Origin: Candidatus Pacearchaeota archaeon
GTDB lineage: Archaea > Nanobdellota > Nanobdellia > Pacearchaeales > GW2011-AR1
Direction: 5' to 3'
Length of the DNA: 42,346 bases
Assembly (NCBI GenBank): GCA_017609915.1
Contig: JAFCDA010000003.1
Span: 1-42,346 of the forward strand
Shown piece by piece: positions 1 to 9,623 of this stretch (positions are counted from its first letter, which is position 1; every line of letters begins with the position of its first letter). The position numbers and the translations under genes are program-made. The notes under the pieces were generated by a model. It ran no database searches, was not told the DNA's origin, and saw only the letters and a program-made list of their open reading frames with translations.

Positions 1-369
1 TATGAAAAAGAAAAATGTTTTGTTACTAGAGTTATTGATGGAGATACTTTAGTTTGTAATAATGATACTATACGGCTTTTGGGTATTGATACTCCTGAAA
101 AAGGAGAAGAATATTATCAAGAAGCAAAAGATTTTCTAAAACAAGTTGAAAATAAGGAGGTTGAAGTTTTAAGAGATTGGGAAGATTTGGGGAAATATAA
201 AAGAAAGTTAAGATATGTTTTTTATGATAATAGATTGATTAATATTGAACTTTTAGAACAAGGATTAGCTAAGGCATTTATTATTGAAGATTTGAAATAT
301 AAAGATAAAATACTCAAAGCTGAAAAGTTTGCAAAAGATAATTGTTTGGTGTTGTGGGAAGATTATTGA
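1..369 (+). CDS. Staphylococcal nuclease-like (SNase/thermonuclease) domain protein, 5' truncated by window edge
   Basis: Frame is open from base 1: YEKEKCFVTRVIDGDTLVCNNDTIRLLGIDTPEKGEEYYQEAKDFL...; VIDGDT and RLLGIDTPE are SNase signatures. Confidence 0.8.
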   Translation, partial: YEKEKCFVTRVIDGDTLVCNNDTIRLLGIDTPEKGEEYYQEAKDFLKQVENKEVEVLRDWEDLGKYKRKLRYVFYDNRLINIELLEQGLAKAFIIEDLKYKDKILKAEKFAKDNCLVLWEDY

Positions 370-1049
370 TTACTACATTTTCTATACTCTGGAGACCTGA
401 CATATTCTTTAGTAGGAATTGTTCCTTCATATTTTTCTACTATCACATAAGTTAGTTCTAGTTCTGCTCTTGAATCTAAAGAACAATGAGTAAAAGTTGC
501 TAACAAGGAATCATCATTAGAAAAAATACTTGTTTTTTGTTTTCTTGCATTAAGAAGGGCATGAGATATAATTTTGCAATCCGTATTTTCTTCATTAGTC
601 TTTCCTTTTTTCTTTTTAAAAATTTTATTAACATATGGAAGGAGTTTATGTTCTATTGTCTTCTTTTCTTTTTCATTAAAGCTATTTATTATATTTCTGT
701 CTGGCTCCTTTAATAGTTCAAGGATTTCCTCTTCTCTGCCTATTAAATTTGCTAATGCACTAACTTGATTAGCTCTTTTAGTTGTTCTTATATGATTTAA
801 TAATTTATCCTGATTATTTATCATAGAAATATATTCTTGAATAACTTCTGGGATTGTTTTCCAATTTTGAGTGTTTGAAAGTTTGTTTATAAGGAAATCT
901 AGTCTTTTAGAACGCAAAGCTAAATTTTTTATATTTAGATCCTCTATTTTATAGCCTCTTTTGTTTCGTGAATAAGGATCTAAACTTAAGGCACAAGTAT
1001 CAATAAGGAATAATCCTTGTTTTGGAAAGAAATAAAAAAGATCATCCAT
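363..1049 (-). CDS. PIN-domain-like protein (putative RNase)
   Basis: N-terminal LIDTCAL and C-terminal NTDCKIISHALLNARKQKTSIFSNDDSLL acidic pattern typical of PIN folds. Confidence 0.6.
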   Translation of the reverse strand: MDDLFYFFPKQGLFLIDTCALSLDPYSRNKRGYKIEDLNIKNLALRSKRLDFLINKLSNTQNWKTIPEVIQEYISMINNQDKLLNHIRTTKRANQVSALANLIGREEEILELLKEPDRNIINSFNEKEKKTIEHKLLPYVNKIFKKKKGKTNEENTDCKIISHALLNARKQKTSIFSNDDSLLATFTHCSLDSRAELELTYVIVEKYEGTIPTKEYVRSPEYRKCSNQ

Positions 1050-1064
1050 GTTTTTTAAATATTT

Positions 1065-1517
1065 TTAATACTCCCTATAACTTTTTTCTAAATAATATTT
1101 TATTGGTAATAACATACCAATAATAAAAATAAGCCAGCCAATAAAACTTAAAGCCATTAGTAAAGGATTTTTAAAGAGAACTGAAATAATTAATAATCCC
1201 CCCCAACTGATAATTCCTGATGAAAATAAAATCGCCCAAGTCATTTTCTCTTTTCTTTTAAGAATAAAGTCTGAAAGATAAATAGTAGTGACTCCGCTAG
1301 ATATTAAAAAAAGTCCAATAATAACATTAAATAAATAAAATAAGTATGAAATTGCTGGGTTAAATTTTGCAAAAAATCCCCAAAGCTCTGAAATAGCATT
1401 AAAATTATACTCCATGTTAAATTTTATAAAAACTATATAAAAAATCCCAAATAAGATCATATAAATCCCATTGTAAAGAGTTATTCGTGCACCTTGTTTC
1501 ACTCTTTTTATATTCAT
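1065..1517 (-). CDS. Small multi-pass membrane protein, unknown function
   Basis: 150-aa ORF with about four hydrophobic segments. Confidence 0.6.
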   Translation of the reverse strand: MNIKRVKQGARITLYNGIYMILFGIFYIVFIKFNMEYNFNAISELWGFFAKFNPAISYLFYLFNVIIGLFLISSGVTTIYLSDFILKRKEKMTWAILFSSGIISWGGLLIISVLFKNPLLMALSFIGWLIFIIGMLLPIKYYLEKSYREY

Positions 1518-1570
1518 TTTTTTTATTGTTTTTATTTTTTAACTGGAATCTGATAGATACTGATTTTTTA

Positions 1571-1650
1571 TTTATATCTTTATGAATCTTTAAGCTGAGT
1601 TGATGAGTAGCCTAATGTTTATTATTTTTATAAGATATTAGTATTTATTA
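1571..1650 (-). repeat. Dispersed intergenic element A (start-associated type)
   Basis: TATATCTTTATGAATCTTTAAGCTGAGTTGATGAGTAGCCTAATG...TTATAAGATATTAGTATT. Confidence 0.7.
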
Positions 1651-1746
1651 ATTATTTGAAGAATAATAGATTTAAAAGAATTTGTGGTTTTTGATATATT
1701 TTTTGAATATAGAAATCTTTAAAAATGGACTTAGATAAGGAGGAGT

Positions 1747-1989
1747 ATGGCCAAAAAATCTAAATATCATCCTGGAGAGATATATGTTCCTGAGGCAGGG
1801 GTTATGGGGAGTTGTGTTCTTATCGCAGATAAAAAAGGAGTGCTTAAAGATATGGAGGGGAATCTAGCTCCTACTAATGAAAACTATCGTAGATTGCCTA
1901 AAGTAGAAAAGATAGCCTTAGCCAATATGTCAAGGAAAGAGGGTAAAAGGCAAATTGATTTAGCAGATTTTTTAGAAGAGCATACTTAA
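1747..1989 (+). CDS. Hypothetical protein (80 aa)
   Basis: Intact ORF with AAGGAGGAG Shine-Dalgarno-like sequence just upstream of ATG. Confidence 0.6.
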   Translation: MAKKSKYHPGEIYVPEAGVMGSCVLIADKKGVLKDMEGNLAPTNENYRRLPKVEKIALANMSRKEGKRQIDLADFLEEHT

Positions 1990-2057
1990 TCACTTCTTAA
2001 CAATCTTATTTATTAAATCATATAAATATTTAAAAACATAATTAACTATGTGAAAAT

Positions 2058-2336
2058 ATGTCAACTGGAGGAACAAAACCTGAAGGATCTGTAAGATTTG
2101 AGGGACTTAAACAAGGAAAATTATATGTTCGTGCTGATGCTCATGAGGGGCATAGTGCTTATGTTGTAAATGGTTCTATGGTTTTGAACCAAGAAGGCAA
2201 AGAAGTGAGTTCTGATAATTCTTGGTATATGGAATTAAACAAAATTGAAGCTGAAAAATTAGCTGAAAGGTTGCAAACATCAGCTGAACATAAATCGACA
2301 CTTGCAAACTTTTTAAGAACTAACCTGCCAGAATAA
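2058..2336 (+). CDS. Hypothetical protein (92 aa)
   Basis: Intact ORF, plausible composition, short overlap with convergent neighbour. Confidence 0.55.
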   Translation: MSTGGTKPEGSVRFEGLKQGKLYVRADAHEGHSAYVVNGSMVLNQEGKEVSSDNSWYMELNKIEAEKLAERLQTSAEHKSTLANFLRTNLPE

Positions 2337-3534
2337 ATTTAGAATTAATTTTCTTTTTTATTATTTTATAAACATCATCATTTTTTCTGCATAAAGGGAG
2401 TTTGATTGCAACATCTTGGGCTTTTTTTACTTGTTTAACTTGTTTGTTTTTGATTTCCATGCTTTTTATTTTATGTTTTAATAATCCTGTTGTTTTTCCA
2501 ATAATAAGAATTTCATCACCTAATTTTAATGTTCCAGTGTTTAATTTAAGTAAGCCTACTTTTAATTTAGGATAATAATAAGTAATTTTTCCAATAAATC
2601 TTTTTGATTGAGTTGCTGAGCTATGTTCTGTTTTTGAAAAATCATCTGAGGTTGGAGTTTTAAAAAGAAATCCAGATGAAAATCCTTTGTTGTAAACTTT
2701 TTTTAATTGTTCTATTCCTGCTTTTATTTCTTGTTTTGTTAATTTTTTATCAATAGCTTTTCTATAAACTCTTGTTACTGTACTAACATACTCTGGTTCT
2801 TTATTTCTACCTTCGATTTTAAATGCAGAAATATTTGCTTTTTTTAATTTGTTTATAAATGGGAGTGCACACAAATCTTTTGCAGAAAGAACATGTTTGT
2901 TTTGGATTTTTAATTCTTGTTCTTGATTATCTTTTATATGATATATTTTGTAAGGTCTTCTGCAAGGTTGAATACATGCTCCTCTATTTGCAGATTGATT
3001 AAATAAAAATTGAGAAGTAAAACATCTGCCTGAAACTGAAACACACATTGCACCATGAATAAAAATCTCAACAGGAATTATTTTTGATATTTTCTTAATT
3101 TGTTTTAGATTTAATTCTCTTGCAAGAACTATTCTTTTTGCTCCTAATTTTTTATAAAATTCAGCTGTTTTGGAGTTTGAAACAGAACATTGAGTAGATA
3201 TATGAAAATCAATATTATGTTTTTTACATAACATCATGACAGAAATGTCAGAACAGATTATTGCATTAATATAGGGTTTTGCTTTTTTGATTATTTTTTC
3301 AATTGTTTTTAATTCTTTATCGTAGATGATTGTGTTAAGTGTTAGGTATTTTTTGATTCTTCTTTTTCTACAGATTTTTTGTATTTTTGGCAAATCTTTA
3401 ATTGTGAAGTTTTTAGCTCTTGCGCGCATATTAAACTCCTGAAGGCCGAAATAAACAGCATCTGCCCCTGCATTTATAGCTGCTACTAAGCATTGAAAAT
3501 CTCCTGCAGGTGATAATAGTTCTGGTTTTCTCAT
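2320..3534 (-). CDS. Peptidase U32 family protein
   Basis: MRKPELLSPAGDFQCLVAAINAGADAVYFGLQEFNMRARAKNF and RELNLKQIK..VEIFIHGAMCVSVSGRCFTS..NRGACIQPCRRPY are U32 signatures. Confidence 0.9.
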   Translation of the reverse strand: MRKPELLSPAGDFQCLVAAINAGADAVYFGLQEFNMRARAKNFTIKDLPKIQKICRKRRIKKYLTLNTIIYDKELKTIEKIIKKAKPYINAIICSDISVMMLCKKHNIDFHISTQCSVSNSKTAEFYKKLGAKRIVLARELNLKQIKKISKIIPVEIFIHGAMCVSVSGRCFTSQFLFNQSANRGACIQPCRRPYKIYHIKDNQEQELKIQNKHVLSAKDLCALPFINKLKKANISAFKIEGRNKEPEYVSTVTRVYRKAIDKKLTKQEIKAGIEQLKKVYNKGFSSGFLFKTPTSDDFSKTEHSSATQSKRFIGKITYYYPKLKVGLLKLNTGTLKLGDEILIIGKTTGLLKHKIKSMEIKNKQVKQVKKAQDVAIKLPLCRKNDDVYKIIKKKINSKFILAG

Positions 3535-3548
3535 TCTTAGTTTTTATC

Positions 3549-3635
3549 TGGAATCTTTATAAACCTTGAGTTTTGTAGATGAATAGCTTAATCTTTTGAT
3601 TGATTAGCTGTATTCTTATAAAGATATTTATAGGT
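3549..3635 (-). repeat. Dispersed intergenic element B
   Basis: CTGGAATCTTTATAAACCTTGAGTTTTGTAGATGAATAGCTTAATCTTTTGATTGATTAGC..TTCTTATAAAGATATTTA. Confidence 0.65.
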
Positions 3636-3648
3636 TTATTATGGTAAG

Positions 3649-3658
3649 TTTTAAAAAC
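3649..3658 (+). promoter_or_regulatory. Putative TATA box of tRNA-Asp
   Basis: TTTTAAAAAC 31-40 nt upstream of tRNA; similar TTTAAAAA upstream of tRNA-Tyr and tRNA-Val. Confidence 0.45.
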
Positions 3659-3688
3659 ACAAGAAAATTCCAATAATTAATACATTAT

Positions 3689-3759
3689 GCCCGCATAGTG
3701 TAGTGGCAACATAGGGCCCTGTCGCGGCCCAGCCCCGGGTTCGATTCCCGGTGCGGGCG
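3689..3759 (+). tRNA. tRNA-Asp (GTC)
   Basis: GCCCGCA/TGCGGGC acceptor, GGGCC-CTGTCGC-GGCCC anticodon arm, CCGGG-TTCGATT-CCCGG T arm. Confidence 0.95.
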
Positions 3760-3819
3760 TTTTTATCTTTTAATTAACTTTATATAATTATATTTCTTTA
3801 AGAGCTAAAAGAGGTTAAG

Positions 3820-4815
3820 ATGAAAGATAAAATTGTTAAAGGTAAAATTAAAGAATCTGGAAAATCTTGGTTAAATAAGATTTTAGAATCAATTTTAACT
3901 TTTCTTATTTTAATTATCTTGTCAGTAATGATCTATTTTATTTATTTAAATTTCCCTTTTGGCATGCAAGGTCTTGATTTAGATATTAAAAACTTACCAG
4001 AGCTAGAAGGGCTTGGGGAAGCTGAGCAATTTTATCCAAATATGAAGTTTAACCATAAGCATATTTCTTATAAAATAGATCCTTTTTGTGATGAAAGTAA
4101 AAAAGATCGGGCTGTTTCTGCATTTAATGAGCTTTCTACTAAGGTTGGTTTGATTGAATTTTATGAAGTTTATGCTTCTCCAGATATTGATGTTCTTTGT
4201 TCTGAATATACAAAACAAACTCCTGGTGATTATTTTGTAGCAGGAGAAGGTGGAGCAAGAGAAATTATCCAAACTGGAAGATATAATGTAATCACAGATG
4301 GAGTAATTCTTTTACATAAAAATCCTCATGATTTTTATAAGTGTGATTGGCCAAATATTGAATTACATGAATTAACACATGTTTTTGGTTTTGATCATTC
4401 TGCAGATGAAAAAAGTTTAATGTACCCTTATCTAAATTCTTGCGACCAAAAATTAGATGAATCTATAATTGATACTTTAAAGGAGTTATATTCAGAAGAA
4501 AATTTGCCTGATTTATATTTTAAAAATCTTAGTGTAACTAAAAAAGGAAGATATTTAGATTTTAATTTAACTGTTAAGAACTCTGGGTCAAGTAGTGCAA
4601 GAGATGCTAGTTTTGATGTTTTAGATGATGGAAAATTAGTAAAAACATTTGATTTAGATGATTTATCTTTTGGTGCAGGAATGAAAGTAGAAATTCAAAA
4701 CCTTAAATTAATTCATAAAAATCCTGATGAAATTAGATTTGTAATAGATGGGAAGAATTTAATAAAAGAAATTGATGAAAAAAATAATATTGCTAAAACT
4801 AATTTTAATTCTTAA
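3820..4815 (+). CDS. Membrane-anchored matrixin-like zinc metalloprotease with C-terminal CARDB-like domain
   Basis: N-terminal TM segment, HELTHVFGFDHS (HExxHxxGxxH-type), SLMYP Met-turn; C-terminal LYFKNLSVTKKGRYLDFNLTVKNSGSSSARDASFDVLDDG resembles CARDB. Confidence 0.75.
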   Translation: MKDKIVKGKIKESGKSWLNKILESILTFLILIILSVMIYFIYLNFPFGMQGLDLDIKNLPELEGLGEAEQFYPNMKFNHKHISYKIDPFCDESKKDRAVSAFNELSTKVGLIEFYEVYASPDIDVLCSEYTKQTPGDYFVAGEGGAREIIQTGRYNVITDGVILLHKNPHDFYKCDWPNIELHELTHVFGFDHSADEKSLMYPYLNSCDQKLDESIIDTLKELYSEENLPDLYFKNLSVTKKGRYLDFNLTVKNSGSSSARDASFDVLDDGKLVKTFDLDDLSFGAGMKVEIQNLKLIHKNPDEIRFVIDGKNLIKEIDEKNNIAKTNFNS

Positions 4816-4817
4816 AC

Positions 4818-4980
4818 TAATATCTTAAGAAACTTTTAAGTTATGTTGTGAATAGCTTAATCAAGGTAGCCAACTCTTAAAGATGTAATAGAATATTGAG
4901 GAATTTATATCTATAAATCTTTGAGTTATGTAGATGAGTTTTTTTAATTCTGATTGTATGGCATTATGATAAGAGATATT
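4818..4980. repeat. Dispersed intergenic element C (two adjacent degenerate copies)
   Basis: ATATCTTAAGAAACTTTTAAGTTATGTTGTGAATAGCTTAATC and TATATCTATAAATCTTTGAGTTATGTAGATGAG...GATAAGAGATATT. Confidence 0.5.
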
Positions 4981-5071
4981 GGTTAACCTAATATAATACT
5001 AAATTCTAAAGGTTATAGTTTTAACAAAATAAATAAAAAAGAAAAAGTATAAAATAAATAAAAAATAAAAA

Positions 5072-5212
5072 TTATTCAGAACTTTCTTCTGAAGATTCTG
5101 CTTCTTCTGCAGGTTTTTCTTCTTCTGAAGATTCTGCTTCTTCTGCAGGTTTTTCTTCTTCTGAAGATTCTGCTTCACTAGTTTCTTCTTGTGTTTGTGT
5201 TTCTTCTTCCAT
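5072..5212 (-). CDS. Small acidic repeat protein (46 aa), not in supplied track
   Basis: ATG..TAA ORF: MEEETQTQEETSEAESSEEEKPAEEAESSEEEKPAEEAESSEESSE, 12-aa repeat unit. Confidence 0.4.
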   Translation of the reverse strand: MEEETQTQEETSEAESSEEEKPAEEAESSEEEKPAEEAESSEESSE

Positions 5213-5343
5213 TTTTTTAAACAAATTTATATTTAATTATAAAGGCATAATTCTCTTAGTTTTTAAAGGTTTGTATTATGTTTTTTTATGCTCAAAATAT
5301 CTTTTTTCAATAAATTTAAATACTTGTTTTTTCATAAATATAT

Positions 5344-6351
5344 ATGGAAAAAAGAAAGGTCGTGGTTTATTTAGTTTTTTTAGTTGCAATAATAGTTGTT
5401 ATTAGTGTAAGTTTTGGGTTTTTTGATAAAATTACTGGAAATGTTATTTCTGAAAAAGGATTGCTTGCTCATTATAGTTTTGAAAATAATGTTGAAGATA
5501 TAACTGGTAATGGGTATGATGCAGTAGATTTTCCTTATATGATAAAATATGATTATGGAAGAGAAGGACAAGCTTTAGATTTTAATAAAGGAGGAGAGTA
5601 TATATTGATTGGAAATAAAGAAGGTTTAGATTTACAAGAGTTTACCCTTTCATTTTGGGCAAAACTTAATGATCCTTCTGCGATTTATCAAGGAGGGATT
5701 GGAAAGGGAATATTGTTTAGTCCTCCTGAAGAGTTTTCTTATGTAATGGAGTTTAGTGCAGGAAAACTTAAAGCAGCAATAACTACTCCTGTAAATCAGG
5801 AGTTTGCAGTAAAATCGTCTGTTACAGATAATTCTTGGCATTTTTGGTTAATGAGTGTAGGAAAGGGAAGACTTGAGTTATATAAGGATGGAGTCACTCA
5901 AGGGATTAAAGATTATGAAGGAAAAATAGATTATGTAAAAAGAAAAAATGATCTAGTAATTGGTACAAGCAGAGAGATACAATATCTTTTTGATGGAAAA
6001 ATTGATGAATTTAAAATTTGGAATTATGCATTAACTGCAGAAGATGTTTTAGAAGAATATAATTCTTATAGCGCTGAGAATTATTGTGGTAATACTGTTT
6101 GTGATATTGTTAATGAAAATAAAGAAAATTGTGCAGAAGATTGTTCATGCACAGATTCTGATAAGGGTATTAATTACTATGAAAAAGGAATGTGTGATGA
6201 TAAAAGCAAAACAATAGTAGATAATTGTGGTGGAGGAGATTGGTTAAATGAAGCTTATTGTGATGACTCTGGATCAGAAGTTATTTGTAAATTTTCGTCT
6301 CAGGGCTGTCCTTATGGCTGTTCTGAAGGTGCTTGTTTAGGTTCAGCTTAG
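5344..6351 (+). CDS. Secreted/surface LamG (ConA-like) domain protein with Cys-rich C-terminus
   Basis: N-terminal signal/TM; LLAHYSFENNVEDITGNGYDAV, IDEFKIWNYALTAEDVLEEY LamG motifs; CGNTVCDIVNENKENCAEDCSC. Confidence 0.8.
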   Translation: MEKRKVVVYLVFLVAIIVVISVSFGFFDKITGNVISEKGLLAHYSFENNVEDITGNGYDAVDFPYMIKYDYGREGQALDFNKGGEYILIGNKEGLDLQEFTLSFWAKLNDPSAIYQGGIGKGILFSPPEEFSYVMEFSAGKLKAAITTPVNQEFAVKSSVTDNSWHFWLMSVGKGRLELYKDGVTQGIKDYEGKIDYVKRKNDLVIGTSREIQYLFDGKIDEFKIWNYALTAEDVLEEYNSYSAENYCGNTVCDIVNENKENCAEDCSCTDSDKGINYYEKGMCDDKSKTIVDNCGGGDWLNEAYCDDSGSEVICKFSSQGCPYGCSEGACLGSA

Positions 6352-6441
6352 AAATTAATTCTATATTTTAATTTATAAAGATTGATAAGAGGTCATTCAT
6401 ATAATAATTTAATTTATAAACTAAGTATATTCTATATTAAA

Positions 6442-6591
6442 ATGGAAGAAATAGAAAAAGAAGATAAAGCATGTATTTTTCCAAGATGTCCAAAATGTAA
6501 ACAAGGTTATTTATTGCCTTTTTCATATCAAGAAGATGTTTTTGAGAAATGGAAATGTTCTGAATGTGGTTTTACTGTAGAAAAAAGATAA
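6442..6591 (+). CDS. Small zinc-ribbon protein
   Basis: CPKCKQGYLLPF...WKCSECGF paired CxxC; internal ATG 6442 preferred over track start 6382. Confidence 0.65.
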   Translation: MEEIEKEDKACIFPRCPKCKQGYLLPFSYQEDVFEKWKCSECGFTVEKR

Positions 6592-6599
6592 AATATTAA

Positions 6600-6682
6600 T
6601 ATTTTTATAATCTTAAAGCTTTGAAGAAGAGAAGTGCATATCTTTAATGTAAGAAGAGATACTAAGGAAATACTTTCTAATA
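6600..6682. repeat. Dispersed intergenic element D (end-associated type)
   Basis: TATTTTTATAATCTTAAAGCTTTGAAGAAGAGAAGTGCATATCTTTAATG..AGAGATACTAAGGAAATAC. Confidence 0.6.
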
Positions 6683-6716
6683 AACTTTAAAAACACTTAA
6701 TTCTCTATTCAATTAA

Positions 6717-6788
6717 CCCTCAGTCGTATAACGGTTATTACCTTCGGCTGTAGACCGAATGACGTAGGTTCGACTCCTGCCTGAGGGA
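6717..6788 (+). tRNA. tRNA-Tyr (GTA)
   Basis: CCCTCAG/CTGAGGG acceptor (C1-G72), TTCGG-CTGTAGA-CCGAA anticodon arm, GTAGG-TTCGACT-CCTGC T arm. Confidence 0.95.
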
Positions 6789-6790
6789 TT

Positions 6791-8158
6791 TCACTTCTTA
6801 GGCTCATTTATGAAAAAACTTCTGTTAGAAGTTGTTTCTTTGATTTTTCCTTGTTTTTCATAAACTGCTTTTGCAGAAGGAAGCTCAAACTTACCAATAA
6901 TCCCTATTTTTGAATAAATAATATAGGTAAATAATCTTTCTTCATCTTTATTTAATGATGGAACATTCCATTCCATTCTTCTATTTTTTAAATCAATTTT
7001 ATCAGGCCCTATTAAACCATATCTTTCATATAAATGAACTAAGGGAGGTAGTTTATCTATGACATTAATTCTTTCAATGAATTTTTTAGATTTTATTCTT
7101 AAACTTACTTTTAATGCAAATTGTCCTCCTCTTGTTTTAATAAAAGAAACTCTTTTTCTTAACATTAAATCTGTTTCTACAGATTTTTTAATTAACACAA
7201 ACAAACCAATTATTAAGATTATTATAATTAATGGGAAAAACCAATTAGTTTTTATAATTATTTTAAACTCTTCATTTGGAATAAGTTCTTTATCCCAATA
7301 ATAATTCATTGTAAAACCTTTTATTTTTGTTTTTGTTGGGGGTATATTTAATGTTGTGAATAAGTAAGAGACTATGTTTTTTTCAGAACTTATAGTTATA
7401 GTTTTACGAACATTGCCAAGATTTTTTTTAACAATTTCTTGTCTTTTTATAATTACTCCTTCAGCTGTTTCTGTTGTTTCAATATCTTCTTGCTCTAAAA
7501 ATTTAATTATAGATTCAACTTCTCCTGTTTTTCCTTGTGTTTTTATTCGAGTATTAAGTAAGTATGTTCCAGCATCTAACCTTTTTAGTTTTTCTTTATC
7601 AAGAGGTATTGCAATTTCTTTTGTTTCTTTTGGGTTTAAGAATAAGCTTGTTTCAAAATCAAAAAATGCAGAATTCATAATTAGTTCAAGATTAAAATTT
7701 ATGTTTGCTTTGTTTTGAATTAAAATTTTTGTTTGCTCTGCTTTTGGATTTATATTTTCAGAAGTGATAGAAAAAGCCCCTCCTAAATCAACAATATTTA
7801 TAGTTAAACTCTCTTTTTGGATTTCATTTAAAGAGTTTTTGATTCTGTATTCAAAGGTGGAAAAGCCTTTTGGTTTTGAATCTTGAGGCATTGCCATAAT
7901 TTGAATTTTTTTAGTTTCTCCAGAAAATATAGTAAATTTTTCTTCTGGAGAAATATCTACTCCAACTAGTGAATAAATCTCAAAACTTTCTGTTTCTCCT
8001 AAATTTCTTATTGTTAGTTCAAAGATGGCTGGTTCATCTAAATCTAAGATTGCTATATTTGAAATAGGCTTTGAACTAATATCTAAATCTATTGCTGAAA
8101 CTAATGTCAGTAAAAGAGAAAATACTATAATTACAATTAAAAGAGGTTTTTTTCTCAT
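6791..8158 (-). CDS. Secreted/membrane protein with Ig-like repeats and one C-proximal TM helix (COG1470-like)
   Basis: N-terminal signal; beta-rich repeats (EPAIFELTIRNLGETESFEIYS); TM WFFPLIIIILIIGLFVLI. Confidence 0.6.
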   Translation of the reverse strand: MRKKPLLIVIIVFSLLLTLVSAIDLDISSKPISNIAILDLDEPAIFELTIRNLGETESFEIYSLVGVDISPEEKFTIFSGETKKIQIMAMPQDSKPKGFSTFEYRIKNSLNEIQKESLTINIVDLGGAFSITSENINPKAEQTKILIQNKANINFNLELIMNSAFFDFETSLFLNPKETKEIAIPLDKEKLKRLDAGTYLLNTRIKTQGKTGEVESIIKFLEQEDIETTETAEGVIIKRQEIVKKNLGNVRKTITISSEKNIVSYLFTTLNIPPTKTKIKGFTMNYYWDKELIPNEEFKIIIKTNWFFPLIIIILIIGLFVLIKKSVETDLMLRKRVSFIKTRGGQFALKVSLRIKSKKFIERINVIDKLPPLVHLYERYGLIGPDKIDLKNRRMEWNVPSLNKDEERLFTYIIYSKIGIIGKFELPSAKAVYEKQGKIKETTSNRSFFINEPKK

Positions 8159-8265
8159 TTTTTATAAGGATTTAATAAAAGAATTGTATATAAAGATTTA
8201 TTTAGACTAAAATATATTATTGGTTTTTGATTGATATTATAGTAATTATGGTGTTTCATAAACTA

Positions 8266-8345
8266 GAATCTTATTACTTCTTTAAGTTTTATTATGAGTA
8301 ATCTAAGTCAATCATCTACATAGCCTTAAATTTTTAAGATAAAAA
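8266..8345. repeat. Degenerate dispersed intergenic element E
   Basis: AGAATCTTATTACTTCTTTAAGTTTTATTATGAGTAATCTAAG..ATCATCTACATAG. Confidence 0.4.
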
Positions 8346-8364
8346 GAAAATATCAACAAAAAAA

Positions 8365-8865
8365 TCATCTCTTTCCTTCAACTACTAAAAAAGATTTAGC
8401 TTGAGCAATAAGTTCATCTAATTCATCTCCTAAATCATCTTCATATTGGTTGATTCTGCTTTTAATTATGTATCTATCATAAACTCCTCTTAGAAATTTC
8501 CAAATTGGCTGATCTTCCCATCTGCTTTCATAATCTTTTACTAAAACTGCTTGAAATCTTAGCTCAACTGTTCCTGAGTTCATGTTTATTTCTTTGTTAT
8601 CTCTTTTAACTTTTACTTTTTTCATATTTAATATTAACCAAGTTATATTTATTGTAAACTTGAAATAATCAGAAACCTTCTTTTTAGCTTCCCAAATTAT
8701 TAATAGTTCTTTTGCATCTCCCATTACTTTTTCACCATAAGATTTTTCAACTACTTTATATCCTTCGTCTTTTAACCATTTATAAGCAAAGCTATAAAAA
8801 TCATTGAAATTAAATATTCCTTCTTGTTTAATTTTTCCTTTAAATACTGTGTCTTTTTCTGCCAT
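8365..8865 (-). CDS. Conserved hypothetical protein (166 aa)
   Basis: Intact ORF with balanced composition. Confidence 0.65.
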   Translation of the reverse strand: MAEKDTVFKGKIKQEGIFNFNDFYSFAYKWLKDEGYKVVEKSYGEKVMGDAKELLIIWEAKKKVSDYFKFTINITWLILNMKKVKVKRDNKEINMNSGTVELRFQAVLVKDYESRWEDQPIWKFLRGVYDRYIIKSRINQYEDDLGDELDELIAQAKSFLVVEGKR

Positions 8866-8888
8866 GTTTTTTATTCTGGAATTTTTAT

Positions 8889-8995
8889 TAATATCTCTAT
8901 AAATCTTTAAGTTCTGTTATGAGTGGCAAAGGCACATCCCTTCCGTAACCCTCTCTTCTCATCTGCATCCCTATGCTTATAAGATACTGATATTT
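8889..8995 (-). repeat. Dispersed intergenic element F (GGCACAT subtype)
   Basis: AATATCTCTATAAATCTTTAAGTTCTGTTATGAGTGGCAAAGGCACATCCCTTCCGTAACCCTCTCTTCTCATCTGCATCCCTATGCTTATAAGATACTGATATT. Confidence 0.8.
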
Positions 8996-9039
8996 ATATA
9001 ATATTAAGAAAACTCTTATTTAAAAATTGTTTGGTTTCT

Positions 9040-9597
9040 TTACATTGCTTCTCTACAAGTAATGCAAATTAGTTTTCCATCTTGATTATAAATTATGTCA
9101 AAATTACCACATTCTTCACAAAGCCCTTCTTTAAATTGCTCTCCTGCTTGTTTTCTTTTTAGTTTTTCTGCTTGTTCTTTTATAGTGTAGCCTTCTTGAG
9201 AAATCTCAAATAATTCTGGCTGTATTCTTAAAAGGTCTTTTAAGGTTAAATAACCTATAACCTTTTTTTTAATAGTTACAGGTAATCTTCTAAATTTCTT
9301 TTTTTTCATTAATCTCATTGCATCATAAATATCTGTAGAAGGCTTTATTGTTATTATTTTTTTAGCACAAATATTATTTGCTTGAATATCTGCTAAATCT
9401 TTTTTAGATTTTTTGCTTAATGCCCACATTACATCTTTTTCTGTAAGAATTCCTTTTAAAACTTCATTTTCAACTAAAAGTAAGCTTCCAACTCTTTTTT
9501 TAACCATTAGTTTGACAGCATTTATCACAGATATATCTGGCTTTGCAGATACAAAGTTTCTTGTCATTATGTCTCCTACTTTTACACCAATTTTCAT
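9040..9597 (-). CDS. CBS-pair protein with C-terminal zinc finger
   Basis: VGDIMTRNFVSAKPDISVINAVKLMVKKRVGSLLLVEN...LRIQPEL; C-terminal CEECGNFDIIYNQDGKLICITC. Confidence 0.85.
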   Translation of the reverse strand: MKIGVKVGDIMTRNFVSAKPDISVINAVKLMVKKRVGSLLLVENEVLKGILTEKDVMWALSKKSKKDLADIQANNICAKKIITIKPSTDIYDAMRLMKKKKFRRLPVTIKKKVIGYLTLKDLLRIQPELFEISQEGYTIKEQAEKLKRKQAGEQFKEGLCEECGNFDIIYNQDGKLICITCREAM

Positions 9598-9623
9598 TTT
9601 TGTTGTTTTGTTTAATTTTAACT

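Noticed and set aside
574-768. Plus-strand ORF opposite the PIN-domain gene
   Set aside because: Antisense to a better-supported CDS; hydrophobic low-complexity translation typical of AT-rich antisense frames.
4003-4272. Minus-strand 89-aa ORF inside the metalloprotease gene
   Set aside because: Antisense shadow ORF without family resemblance.
5380-5841. Minus-strand ORFs (5380-5571, 5650-5841) inside the LamG gene
   Set aside because: Antisense shadow ORFs opposite a recognisable protein.
7059-7718. Plus-strand ORFs opposite the 455-aa membrane protein (also 8025-8210)
   Set aside because: Antisense, low complexity, no start-site signals.
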